64,000 nt of DNA from JASLEW01 sp035544875 (GTDB lineage: Bacteria > Acidobacteriota > Thermoanaerobaculia > Multivoradales > UBA5704): NCBI GenBank assembly GCA_035544875.1, contig DASZZP010000085.1:36395-100394 (forward strand). Reading direction: 5' to 3'. Below the pieces are notes generated by a model, which was given only the letters and a program-made list of their open reading frames with translations, did no database searches and was not told where the DNA came from. Made by a program: the position numbers and the translations under genes. Shown piece after piece: positions 24,234 to 32,980 of this stretch (positions are counted from its first letter, which is position 1; every line of letters starts with the position of its first letter).

Positions 24234-27200
24234 TTCCTCTCCTTTCCTGACTCAATGCCTTGGAATCCGCCGACTACCTGGAAGGGTGCCCAGGAGGCGG
24301 GGGAGCGCAGGGCGGGATCGGCGCTCGCCAAGAGCGCAAGCTGCGCGGAGCGCAGGGCCTTGGCGGCGTCCTGGCTGGCGAGGAAGCTTTTGTGAAAGAC
24401 CGGGAGGAGCTGCCGCGCCGCCTCGTCGTCCACCGCCCAGAGGGTCGCGACGACCGCTCCAGCGCCTGCCGTGAGGAAACTTCGCGCAAGGCCGGAGACT
24501 CCGGTGGCGCGGGCGTCGCGGGCTCCGAGAGTGTCGCAGGCGTCGAGAACGACTAGGCGCAGCCTGGAGAAGCGGAGAGCCGCCACCTCGCGGCCGAGGA
24601 GGACGCCGTCGTCGGCGGGCGCCGCGCCGGAAGCGACGAGCAGGTAAGAGCGCTGCGGGTCGCGGGCGTTGTTGACGGCATGGCCGGCGAAGTGGAAGAC
24701 CTCGCAGCGGTCGAGCGCCCGCAGGACATCGGTGCGGGTGGCCGACTTCCCCAAGAGGATCGTGGCATGCGGATAGAGATGCCCGACCTCCTTGACTTCC
24801 GTCTCGGCCCCGGGCAGGTCGGGGAGTGCGGCGGACAGATCGCGGCTCGAGGTGGGTTTCCCCACCAGCAGGGCGTGCCAGCTCCCGGCTGCCCTGCGCT
24901 GTCGAGACTGCGGCCGGGAAGCCAAGTAGACCCCTGCCGCGGGCGCCAAGCTGATTGTCCGCTCCTCCACCAGGAAGCGGGAGGCCGCCGGATCGCGGAG
25001 GGCGGCGAAGGGTATTTCATTCAAGCTCTTGTCGGGCACGATCACCAGTGCCACGTCGCGAGGCAGCCGACGCACCGGCTCGGGTATCAATGCCTCCCAG
25101 AGGTCTCGCCCCAGCGAATCGAGCTGGGCGGCTGGAGCGCCGCGACGGGCAGCTTCGGCGAAGGCTCGCACCTCTTCTTCGAGGCGGCGAGTCTCGACGG
25201 TCCGATCCGTGAACAGGATGCCGCTGTTTCTCACAATCCAGGTGAGCAAGTGCTCGCGCACCCAGGCATATTCGACGATGGCGACGTCTTGCGGCAGCCA
25301 GCGCAGTCGCCCCGCTAGCGGCGCCGCTCCTACGTTTCTCGGGCTCGCCGCGGGGCCCCGCGGCGAGGCGAGCGCGATCTGCCATGGGAGATCGCGGGCC
25401 CTTTCCGAAAGCTCCAGGCCGAGATCGGGCCGGCCCCTACGCAGAGCCTGCAGCAGGATCATCTCGTCGAAGAGCTCCTGAGCCGTTTCGGCGAACGAAG
25501 CCACCAGCGTGCCGTCGACCAGCGAAGCGCTCTCGCTTTCATACAGCGCGATGGCAGCGCGCAGGTCCGCCTCCGCCGCGGCGTCGTCCTGGGCGGCCAG
25601 GCTCGACCGGGCGCAGCCGAGGTATGCCGCTGCCGTGTTGAGGGCAAGCCCATGCTGCGTGTAGTAGCGCAAGGCTCCGGCAAAGCGGGCCGCGGCCTCG
25701 GGGTAGCGGCGCTGGTGCCGGAGAGCCTCGCCCTCTGCGAGGGTGATGTCGGCCTCGACCCGCCGCCGTATCTCGCCTGCTTCGCTCGCTGCGTTCCACG
25801 CAGCCGCGTCGCGCAGGTCCGCGAAGGCGAGTGGCGGCTGGTCGAGGGCAAGCTGGATCTTACTCCGCCACAACAGGGCCTCAGCGAGCATACGCGGCTG
25901 CCGAGCGCTAAGCGCCACACCCACGCCTTCGTCCTGCAGCACCTTGGCCGCTGCCGCCTGCCCTCCCCGGAGCGCCGCATTGGCGGCCTCCCAGAGCGCC
26001 GTGTGGAGGCGGATCGAGGAAGGGAACTCGCTCAGCTCGGCCAGGGCGCGGTGCCGATGCTCCCAAGACGGCTCGCCCTGTCCGAGAAGGCCCAGAGCCT
26101 CCGCCATCAGCTCCTCGACGGCCCCTTGGTTCTCGGTTTCCCGGGCCTTCGCAAACGCCGCGGCAGCGGCGCCGTAGTGGTGCAGAGCCTCGCCGAATCG
26201 GCCCGCCCGGACTGCCGTCCATCCCAGCCCCCATTCGATCCTGCCCACCAGGGCCACGCACTGGAGCGGCATCACGCGGCGCAAGGCCTCATCGAATTGC
26301 CGCACCGCAAGGTCGATGTGCCCGCGGTAGCTTTCGACGCCGGCGAGAGAGGCGGCAGCCCACAGGGCGACCGGGCTTCCTCCCCGCCTCAGGGCCTTCC
26401 CGGCCTCCATAAGCAGAGGGGCGGCCGGACCGATCTCGAGCTTCCGGAAATGCGCGCTCCCCAGGCGGTAGAGGCGGTGGCCGCGCGCCAGGGCAGCCAG
26501 GGCACCGGCTCCCGCGGGCGACCACTCGGCCTGGTCGATGGCGGCAACACTCCTGGCGACGGTCTCCTCGCCGGTGAGCGCGGCGAGGGCATCGCCGATG
26601 GCGCGCGCGGTGGCGAGACGATCCCGGGCTTCGCGGTTCCGACCTGCCGCTGCGAGGTCTCCCCACTCGCCCAACACCTCCTCGACGGCGTGCTCGCGGG
26701 CGGCTTGGGGAAGAATCTCGACCAGGGCGCGGAGGGCCGTGGCGTCTCCTGGGAGCGCTGCCGTGCGCAGCGCTGCCACACGGGCGCTCCACAACTCCGC
26801 GCGCACCGGCTGGCGCAAGCGCCGCAGGTGCTCTCGCGCCTCGAGCGCCCAGCCCGAGAAGGGATCCCGTCGCAGATAGAGCTCCCAGGCCTGCCGCGCT
26901 TCCCCCCTGAGATAGAGCTTTTCCAGGATCAAGGCGCGATTGAAGAGAGCCTCGGGTGCGGCCGGACTCGGGGCGGCCGCCGCCTCGCTGGCGCCCAGGG
27001 CGAGCACCAGGTCCCATGGCTCTCCGGTGCTGTCGGCACACAGAAGGTACGCGGCAGCGAGATCGCTTGCCAGCGCGCGGTCGTGCGGAGCCAGAGCCGC
27101 CGCGATGGCGAGGTCGCGGACGGCGTGCTCGACGCTCCCGCGCCGGTCGCTGGTGAGCAGATAGGTCATTCCGCGCGCATGCAGCATCCCGGGCGTGGGA

Positions 27201-27508
27201 GGAGAGGCCACGCGCACGCGGATCGCTCGGACCACGTCCGCGAGCTCCTTCCACTCGGAAGAGTGAGCGGGCGGCAGGGGCGAGCAGGCGAGGTGCCCTG
27301 GAAGGCCGGCGCCGCCTGCAGCGCGCCGGCATGGAGCGTAGGGAAAGCCTCCGCTCAACCGCGCCTCGATCAGCCGGCGGTTGCCCACTGCGGAGACGAG
27401 AGCAGGAAGGTCCGCCCGCTGCCGCGTGGCATCACCCCCGCAAGCAAGGAGGATGGCGTAGGACGCGGCAGCCAGAATCGGCGACGGCAGAGCCTGAGAC
27501 TTCCGCAT
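24230..27508 (-). CDS. CHAT-domain (caspase-like) TPR lipoprotein
   Basis: A 1092-residue protein. A lipoprotein signal (ILAAASYAILLACGGD, lipobox Cys) predicts membrane anchoring outside the cytoplasm. About 800 residues of TPR-like helical repeats follow, then a C-terminal CHAT domain with catalytic His943 in FHFAGHAVNN and Cys991 in VVLDACDTLG, the caspase-type dyad. CHAT proteases are known from HetF and from TPR-CHAT (Csx29) of type III-E CRISPR, where TPR binding controls cleavage. Here the gene is first in an operon with an unknown protein (ATGA overlap) and a metzincin. An extended -10 promoter lies about 92 bases upstream. The exported location sets it apart from cytoplasmic defence CHAT proteins. 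Confidence 0.88.
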   Translation of the reverse strand: MRKSQALPSPILAAASYAILLACGGDATRQRADLPALVSAVGNRRLIEARLSGGFPYAPCRRAAGGAGLPGHLACSPLPPAHSSEWKELADVVRAIRVRVASPPTPGMLHARGMTYLLTSDRRGSVEHAVRDLAIAAALAPHDRALASDLAAAYLLCADSTGEPWDLVLALGASEAAAAPSPAAPEALFNRALILEKLYLRGEARQAWELYLRRDPFSGWALEAREHLRRLRQPVRAELWSARVAALRTAALPGDATALRALVEILPQAAREHAVEEVLGEWGDLAAAGRNREARDRLATARAIGDALAALTGEETVARSVAAIDQAEWSPAGAGALAALARGHRLYRLGSAHFRKLEIGPAAPLLMEAGKALRRGGSPVALWAAASLAGVESYRGHIDLAVRQFDEALRRVMPLQCVALVGRIEWGLGWTAVRAGRFGEALHHYGAAAAAFAKARETENQGAVEELMAEALGLLGQGEPSWEHRHRALAELSEFPSSIRLHTALWEAANAALRGGQAAAAKVLQDEGVGVALSARQPRMLAEALLWRSKIQLALDQPPLAFADLRDAAAWNAASEAGEIRRRVEADITLAEGEALRHQRRYPEAAARFAGALRYYTQHGLALNTAAAYLGCARSSLAAQDDAAAEADLRAAIALYESESASLVDGTLVASFAETAQELFDEMILLQALRRGRPDLGLELSERARDLPWQIALASPRGPAASPRNVGAAPLAGRLRWLPQDVAIVEYAWVREHLLTWIVRNSGILFTDRTVETRRLEEEVRAFAEAARRGAPAAQLDSLGRDLWEALIPEPVRRLPRDVALVIVPDKSLNEIPFAALRDPAASRFLVEERTISLAPAAGVYLASRPQSRQRRAAGSWHALLVGKPTSSRDLSAALPDLPGAETEVKEVGHLYPHATILLGKSATRTDVLRALDRCEVFHFAGHAVNNARDPQRSYLLVASGAAPADDGVLLGREVAALRFSRLRLVVLDACDTLGARDARATGVSGLARSFLTAGAGAVVATLWAVDDEAARQLLPVFHKSFLASQDAAKALRSAQLALLASADPALRSPASWAPFQVVGGFQGIESGKERK

Positions 27509-27825
27509 GGTCTTCGCGCTGAGCGACCCGAGGGAGACCCCGACCTCCGCTCTCTCGGCGGTCCCGACGCACTTCGCTCACTTTCGTACGAGCGCGTTCA
27601 TTCTACCAGGTCAGGCAGAGGCGAGGCGCCAGCACGCCGCTGCAAGTGGCTCCGCCGGAAAGCGTGACCAGCCGCCGGACACTTCCCTCCCTATCGTTGA
27701 TAGACGGACAATCTACAGGTTTTCCGGGTGGAAGGCGGCGGCGAGTCACGGCACGCCGAAGGTACAATGCTCTGTGTGTGAACCAGCAGACCTTCGCGGT
27801 CACCGCGGTCCGCATCGCGAAGGCT
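27509..27825. other. Upstream region of the CHAT operon up to the second integrase copy
   Basis: Apart from the extended -10 promoter at 27600-27608, no gene is recognised. The frame leading into the integrase fragment has an unrelated N-terminal stretch, showing that the junction at 27826 is a breakpoint. Confidence 0.5.
27600..27608 (-). promoter_or_regulatory. Extended -10 promoter of the CHAT operon
   Basis: The minus strand reads TGGTAGAAT, an extended -10 element (TGnTAGAAT). No good -35 box is present at the usual distance. Transcription would start about 85 bases before the CHAT ATG. Confidence 0.4.
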
Positions 27826-28209
27826 CGCGTCTACCTCTCGCCTCCCGTGCTCGCCATTCTCGAGCGCCTGCAGCCGCGCACCGGCCGCTCCGAGTGGGTC
27901 TTCGAAAGCCCGAAGCGTCCGGGCCAGCCGCTCGAGTTTCTCGGCAAGGTCGGGGGCGACATCTGCCGTGCCGTCGGCTTCTCGTTCACCCCGCACGACC
28001 TGCGGCGGACGGGCGCCACCCATCTTGGCCGCCTGCACTTCCGCGACGAGGACATCGACCGCATTCTCAATCACAACCGCCGCGGTGTCAGGGCCGTCTA
28101 CAACCTCTACGACGGCGATGTCGAGAAGCAAGGCGCTCTCGTCGCCTGGGGAGCGCATGTGGAGGCGATCACCTCCGGACAGCCGGGCGATCGACTTCAG
28201 GCGGTATAG
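27826..28209 (+). pseudogene. Second copy of the integrase 3' end (direct repeat DR2)
   Basis: The frame encodes RVYLSPPVLAILERLQPRTG through to GQPGDRLQAV, matching the last 128 residues of the integrase at 20375 with few changes, including HxxR and nucleophile Tyr, but lacking the arm- and core-binding domains and Arg I. It is a fragment of a related rather than identical integrase. It may come from a second element integrated at the same tRNA and later deleted, leaving the CHAT cassette between the two copies. Confidence 0.85.
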
Positions 28210-28626
28210 GCCAGTCCATACGATCCGCCGCCCCTCGATCTCGAATCCATTGAGATGGTGATTCGGCGCCAGCATGTTCTCTGTCGAGCCGTCGAAGCCA
28301 TGACCTATCTGTCAGTTAAGCAAACATCATATAAACAGGGTTCATCAGTGGACGGTCTCGGGCGCCGTTGTCCACGACGCCGCCTGCCCTGAGAGCTGAG
28401 CCGTTGTGCTCTGCGTCGACGAGAAGTCTTGGCCAGCCAAGGCACCTGCGCGCCTGCCCGCGACATGCTTTTGGGGGGGCCCCGACGCATGCCACGGGGC
28501 ACAGTTCACTTACGTACGAGGATCGGGCGAGCGATCTGCTCGTGCTCGGCAATCTGGGGATCGGTGAGACGCACTTGGCGCCGGCCCAAGAGACTCTCTT
28601 GGCGATAACTTGGACCAGAACCCTGG
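28210..28626. other. Intergenic region without recognised gene
   Basis: Frames on both strands lack start signals or domains. The composition is irregular, with a run of eight G at 28471-28478 region, and may be debris from the event that left the integrase fragment. Confidence 0.4.
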
Positions 28627-29652
28627 TCAGTCCGCTGCAACCGCCTTCTTCTTGCCGAGTTTTTTCTTCGCGCGATCGCTCTGATCGGGCGTAGTCTCCG
28701 CCTGGCTGGCACCCGCTTTCATTCCGACCCTCGCCTGAACCTGCCCCACCAGATTCGGTACCAGCCGCTCGCTGGCGCCCGCGGCCAGTCCCAGCATCAG
28801 CATCAAAGCCAACCCATGAGCTTGCGGCAGCTTCGTGGTGACACCCAGGAGAAGGTCCGCTTTCGCGGCCAGGGCGACCGTGAAGCCGCCTGCGACGCCG
28901 GCGACCACCCGTGCAAGGCCTTCGACGTAGTGGATCTTGCGACCTGCGCCCGCCTCCATCCCGATCATGTTCGATCTGCCTAGGATGAACATGAAGGCTC
29001 CAATGCCGCCGCAGCACGCGGTCAGCGCCACGTCGAGCGCGGTACTTCCTGCTGCAAGGCTGGCGACCGGCCGGTGCCGTGCCATCCAGAGGCCCACGGC
29101 GAGAAGGGCCAGCAGGGCGGCGACCGCACCAGCGGCCGAGAGATACCACATCCTGGCGAGCTCGGACTTCCGCGCGTTCAGGTAGTACTCGGCCTTCTCG
29201 AGCATGAATCTGGCGGCGGCAGCACGCTTATCGCTGATCATCCGCGCCACTGCTTCGCCCAGGAGCCGCCCCATCGGCAGGCGGTGTGAGGTTTTTTTCA
29301 AGGGTATCGACAGGGTTTCGAGGTACGTCACGGTGTTGAAGACCCCACCCGAACTCTTGGGGTACGCGGCACGTTTCTTGACGGGACTGCAGTGGACGAC
29401 GTGCTCTTTGTCGAGATACACCCTGAATCCATTATCCTCGATGATGAACGTTACGATCCGCTTGTTGGTGTAGGGATCGATGTCGCCTTCCGAAAGCTCG
29501 GAGCGGGGCTCGGGAGTGGGAGCCGGCGCCGGCTCCTCGGCGGGGAGCTGTCGTTCCGGCGCCGGGTCGGCGGATGCGTGGCTCCTCAGAGAGCGCGCTT
29601 TTCCCCTGATGGCTCCGATGAGATTCTGGCGTACCGCTGCGCTGTGGCTCAT
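28627..29652 (-). CDS. Membrane protein of unknown function in the cargo region
   Basis: The 341-residue product has a polar N-terminal half with a Pro/Glu-rich linker and a segment that looks like a small globular domain (RIVTFIIEDNGFRVYLDKEH), followed by at least four transmembrane segments (MWYLSAAGAVAALLALLAVG; ALTACCGGIGAFMFILG; VVAGVAGGFTVALAA; LALMLMLGLAAGA) and a Lys-rich tail. Start ATG has a weak GGAG nine bases upstream; a good promoter lies about 145 bases before it. It is transcribed divergently from the TIR-WD40 gene. The soluble-domain-plus-helices layout is common for defence effectors, but no family is recognised. Confidence 0.72.
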   Translation of the reverse strand: MSHSAAVRQNLIGAIRGKARSLRSHASADPAPERQLPAEEPAPAPTPEPRSELSEGDIDPYTNKRIVTFIIEDNGFRVYLDKEHVVHCSPVKKRAAYPKSSGGVFNTVTYLETLSIPLKKTSHRLPMGRLLGEAVARMISDKRAAAARFMLEKAEYYLNARKSELARMWYLSAAGAVAALLALLAVGLWMARHRPVASLAAGSTALDVALTACCGGIGAFMFILGRSNMIGMEAGAGRKIHYVEGLARVVAGVAGGFTVALAAKADLLLGVTTKLPQAHGLALMLMLGLAAGASERLVPNLVGQVQARVGMKAGASQAETTPDQSDRAKKKLGKKKAVAAD

Positions 29653-30206
29653 GTCTCAAATCTCCGCTAGGCCGCATGCCGATGGGGGCTTTGCTTTGCC
29701 CTCCTCCTGTCAGTGGGACAGGCGGAGCGGCCACTTCGTGGTCTCTCTGTGCTGATTCGACGGACTCATGCTGTGTTTTCCCCATCGGTCACCATTAAGA
29801 ATACAGTCAAGAATCATGAGCGTCAAGAGAATTAACTAAATATTGACATATCTGTAGGGAAACAGCCAGGGGCTTCCGAGGGCCCGAGGAGCGGCGCTGC
29901 CGCCTGGCGGAGGCATTTGCGCGGGGCCGTGGGGAGCGTGGACGGGTCTCCCGGCCCTGCGGTGTTAAGGGCGGTTCAGCGACAGGTCGATGGTGGTGGC
30001 GAAGAGGCCGTAGTGGGTCGGTACGTGGAACGATTCCATCAGTGATACCGCCGGCCCAAGTGCGCGAGCAGGGCTCTCAGATCCGGCCGGATGCCGCCTC
30101 ACGCAGCACCTCCAAGTAGGCCTCGAGCGACGCCAGCGCCTGGCGTCGCCTGGCCATCGGCGGCGTCTTTCGCACTCGCTAGCGACGCGTTTGCACGCCT
30201 CTCGCT
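29653..30206. other. Divergent intergenic region between membrane protein and TIR-WD40 gene
   Basis: It holds the promoter at 29798-29826, an AT-rich patch (29790-29870), and a short minus-strand frame ending HVPTHYGLFATTIDLSLNRP near 29965 that may be a C-terminal relic of a lost gene. Nothing else is recognised. Confidence 0.4.
29798..29826 (-). promoter_or_regulatory. Sigma-70-type promoter for the membrane-protein gene
   Basis: On the minus strand -35 TTGACG (29821-29826) and -10 TATTCT (29798-29803) are 17 bases apart in an AT-rich patch. It leaves a 5' leader of about 140 bases before the ATG at 29652. Confidence 0.5.
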
Positions 30207-30215
30207 TGCTACAAT
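30207..30215 (+). promoter_or_regulatory. Extended -10 promoter of the TIR-WD40 gene
   Basis: TGCTACAAT fits an extended -10 (TGnTACAAT) ending 22 bases before the ATG. No strong -35 box or ribosome-binding site accompanies it. The CHAT operon has a promoter of the same kind. Confidence 0.4.
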
Positions 30216-30237
30216 AGCGACAACTCCTCAAGTGCCT

Positions 30238-32454
30238 ATGGCCCAGTTCACCACCGTGTTCTTGAGCTCAACGCCGCGGGATCTCCAGCCGTACCGCGAT
30301 GCCGTCTCCCGGGCCATCGCGGCGATGGACCGGCGCCACGGCGTTCGGATGCAGGACTCTGGCGCCCGCGACGGGACGCCCGAGGAAGTCTGCCGGATGC
30401 AGGTGGCCGCGGCTGATGTCTACGTGGGCGTGATCGGTCATCTTCATGGCAGCGGACCCTCTGGTAGCGACCTCTCCTACACCGAGCTCGAGTACGACGA
30501 GGCCGCGAAACAGGAGAAACCCCGCCTGCTGTTCCTCGCGGCGGAGGATCTGCCCTTGGCCCCGACGCTTCGCGAGCCGGACGAGATGTGGCAGCGGCAG
30601 AGGCGGTTCCGCGCGAAGATCCTGACAGAGCCGTTGGTAGAGACTTTCCGAGAGCCGGGGGAGCTGGCGGCGATGGTCGTGGCGGTGTTGCAGCGGCACC
30701 AGGCGGGGGTAGCGGGGAGGGCAGAGGCGGCACCCGAGATCATGCCGAAAGAGACACCAACCACATTCTTCAGCTATTCACGCGAAGATTCTGAGTTTTC
30801 GCTGCGGCTTGCCCTAGACCTAAGACAGAAGGGCGCCAGAATCTGGCTGGACCAGCTTGATATCGGCCCCGGCCAGCGCTGGGACAGCGCGGTGGAAGAG
30901 GCCCTTCGCGGCTCTCCCCGGCAGGTCGCAATTCTATCGCCTGCTGCGGTGAGCTCCGAGAACGTGATGGATGAGGTTTCCTTCGCTTTGAAGGAAAGGA
31001 AACAGATCATTCCAGTGCTTTACCGCGATTGCCAGGTTCCCCTCCGGTTGCACAGGCTGCAATATATTGATTTCAGGACCGACTACGACCGCGGACTCTG
31101 CGAGCTGCTCAAGGCCTTGGGAGTCAGAGAACAGGCCGGAGCGCCAAAAGAGATCTGGCCACCGCCCCAAGGATTGCATGACAAGCAAAACCGCGAGGCG
31201 ACGGAAGCGGCAAGACGCGCAGAACAGGAGCGCCTGAAGCACGAGCGTCAGGAGGCTGCAAGCGAGGCGGGAAGGCGGCGCTTGCAGCAGGAAGCAACGG
31301 AGGCGGCGCGAAAGGCTGTGGACGTGGCCGCCGTGGCCGCCGCAGCAAAGACACAACCCTCGTCGAAGAAGCGCTGGATCCCTGTCGGCGCAGTGGGTGT
31401 GCTGGCCGCAGTGCTTGGAATCTTGTACATGGTAGGCAACCGTTCACCGGCCAAATGGAAGGAAGTCTCGCGCCTCACTCACGACGGTGCCGTCAATGCG
31501 GTGGCCTTCAGCGCAGATGTGCGCTACGTAGCGACTGCGAGCGATGACAAGACCGCGCGGGTGTTTGAAGCGGCCAGCGGGAAGGAGGTTGCGCGCCTCA
31601 CCCACGAGGATAGGATCTTTGCAGTGGCCTTCAGCTCGGATGGGCGCTACGTGGCAACTGGGAGCGCGGACGGTACCGCGCGAGTATTTGAAGCGGCCAG
31701 CGGGACGGAGGTTGCGCGCCTCACCCACCAGGAGGTGCCGGTCTTGTCGGTGGCCTTCAGCTCCGATGGGCGCTACCTGGTCACTACGACCTTGTTGGGC
31801 CAGACCGCGCGGGTGTTCGAAGCGGCCAGCGGGAAGGAGGTGGCGCGCCTCACCAACGAGGGTTGGGTCATTGCGGTGATCTTCAGCTCGGATGGGCGCT
31901 ACTTGGCCACTGGGAGCGATGACAAGACCGCGCGCGTGTTTGAAGCGGCGAGCGGCAAGGAGGTTGCGCGCCTCACCCACGAGGGTGCGGTCATTGCGGT
32001 AGCCTTCACCGCGGATGGGCGCTACGTAGCCACTGGGAGCGGTGACAAGACCGCGCGGGTGTTTGAAGCGGCCACCGGCAAGGAGGTTGCGCGCCTCACC
32101 CACGAGGATTGGGTCCGTGCGGTGGCCTTCAGCGCGGATGGGCGCTACGTAGCCACTGGGAGCGATGACAAGACCGCGCGGGTGTTTGAAGCGGCCAGCG
32201 GCAAGGAGGTTGCGCGCCTCACCCACGAAGGTAGGGTCTCTGCGGTGGTCTTCAGTGCGGATGGGCGCTACGTGGCGACCGCGAGCCATGACAAGACCGC
32301 GCGGGTGTTTGAAGCGGCCAGCGGGAAGGAGGTTGCGCGCCTCACCCAAGAGGGTAGGATCTTTGCGGTGGCCTTCAGCGCGGATGGGCGCTGCGTGGCC
32401 ACTGGGAGCGATTACAAGGCCGCGCGGGTGTTCGAAGCGCAAATCAAGCATTGA
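30238..32454 (+). CDS. DUF4062-TIR-transmembrane-WD40 protein
   Basis: A 738-residue protein starting MAQFTTVFLSSTPRDLQPYR, the typical DUF4062 opening. DUF4062 spans about 3-105. A TIR domain follows at 174-296 (TTFFSYSREDSEFSLRLALD, ARIWLDQLDI, ENVMDEVSFALKERKQIIPV); Glu246 sits where the catalytic NAD-cleaving Glu is found in active TIRs. A charged coiled coil (315-365) leads to SSKKRW and one transmembrane helix (380-400), then eight WD40 repeats to the end. Positive-inside rules predict DUF4062 and TIR in the cytoplasm and the propeller outside. TIR domains in bacteria commonly deplete NAD in phage defence; the sensor role of the propeller is inferred. An in-frame extension to 30091 lacks support. 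Confidence 0.9.
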   Translation: MAQFTTVFLSSTPRDLQPYRDAVSRAIAAMDRRHGVRMQDSGARDGTPEEVCRMQVAAADVYVGVIGHLHGSGPSGSDLSYTELEYDEAAKQEKPRLLFLAAEDLPLAPTLREPDEMWQRQRRFRAKILTEPLVETFREPGELAAMVVAVLQRHQAGVAGRAEAAPEIMPKETPTTFFSYSREDSEFSLRLALDLRQKGARIWLDQLDIGPGQRWDSAVEEALRGSPRQVAILSPAAVSSENVMDEVSFALKERKQIIPVLYRDCQVPLRLHRLQYIDFRTDYDRGLCELLKALGVREQAGAPKEIWPPPQGLHDKQNREATEAARRAEQERLKHERQEAASEAGRRRLQQEATEAARKAVDVAAVAAAAKTQPSSKKRWIPVGAVGVLAAVLGILYMVGNRSPAKWKEVSRLTHDGAVNAVAFSADVRYVATASDDKTARVFEAASGKEVARLTHEDRIFAVAFSSDGRYVATGSADGTARVFEAASGTEVARLTHQEVPVLSVAFSSDGRYLVTTTLLGQTARVFEAASGKEVARLTNEGWVIAVIFSSDGRYLATGSDDKTARVFEAASGKEVARLTHEGAVIAVAFTADGRYVATGSGDKTARVFEAATGKEVARLTHEDWVRAVAFSADGRYVATGSDDKTARVFEAASGKEVARLTHEGRVSAVVFSADGRYVATASHDKTARVFEAASGKEVARLTQEGRIFAVAFSADGRCVATGSDYKAARVFEAQIKH
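31462..32454 (+). repeat. Eight tandem 123-bp WD40-coding repeats
   Basis: Seven units are exactly 41 codons and the third is 43. Each reads EVARLTHEG-V-AVAFSADGRY followed by VATGSDDKTARVFEAASGK. Units differ mainly at three or four positions after the LTHE motif and in the SDD segment, while the rest is nearly identical at the DNA level. This points to recent amplification or ongoing gene conversion between repeats. Confidence 0.9.
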
Positions 32455-32607
32455 CACCTGTGTCGACGCTGCGCTTTTTCATGGCGGCATCCATATCATC
32501 AAGACCGCGCTTCAGCTCACCAAGATGGTCGCAAGACAATTCCAGCTCCTTGCGTCGATCCGAGAAGCAGATCACCCCCAACGCCTGCGCCGGCCCCCTC
32601 CAGCCGC

Positions 32608-32853
32608 TCACCTCCGGCCCAGCCGCCTCTGCGCCAGCTGCCGCATCCTCGCCTGGCGGTCCGCCCGCCGCGCCTCAGCCGCCTGTTTCGCACCCGTCAG
32701 CCAAGCGTCGAGCTCCTCCTCGTCGATCCCCGTCCGCCCTGCCGAGAGCGGAATCAGCGCCGGGAAGCTCGGATCGCTCTCCGCTCGCCGGTAAATCGTC
32801 GCCCGGCTCAGCGACGTTCTTTCGGCCACCTCCGGAATCGTCAGGATTCTCAT
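32608..32853 (-). CDS. AlpA-type helix-turn-helix regulator / excisionase-like protein
   Basis: An 81-residue protein opening MRILTIPEVAERTSLSRATI and continuing YRRAESDPSFP, the winged-helix MerR/AlpA fold used by prophage and element regulators and excisionases. GGAGG five bases before the ATG at 32853 supports the start. It leads the backbone block on the minus strand and is the best candidate for the directionality factor of the integrase, or an activator of it. Tail is basic. Confidence 0.82.
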   Translation of the reverse strand: MRILTIPEVAERTSLSRATIYRRAESDPSFPALIPLSAGRTGIDEEELDAWLTGAKQAAEARRADRQARMRQLAQRRLGRR

Positions 32854-32980
32854 CTGGCCTCCGCCTTTCCGCCGGCCCCTCGCCGGGCTTTCGTCGGACC
32901 CGTCGGCACCGCCTTTCCGCCAGAGGTGCCTCCGCAATCATTCCGTTTCGTCGTCTAGCAGTCCCCTCTCGCCCCGCCCC

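Noticed and set aside
25652..27667. Long open frame on the plus strand opposite the CHAT gene
   Set aside because: It has no domains, is rich in Arg/Gly/His as expected of an antisense shadow, and lies opposite a gene with clear catalytic motifs.
28305..29149. Minus-strand frames thought to be transposase debris
   Set aside because: No DDE or other transposase motif or terminal inverted repeats could be found; the upper part lies in a different frame of the membrane-protein gene.
30091..30237. N-terminal extension of the TIR-WD40 protein
   Set aside because: DUF4062 proteins begin at MAQFTTVFLSST; the extension would cover the predicted promoter and has no ribosome site.
31462..32454. Regular repeats considered as a CRISPR array
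   Set aside because: Units are 123 bp, lie in frame, and encode WD40 blades; there are no unique spacers between short repeats.
31444..32457. Minus-strand frame opposite the WD40 repeats
   Set aside because: It is repetitive only because the sense strand is; no start signal or domain.
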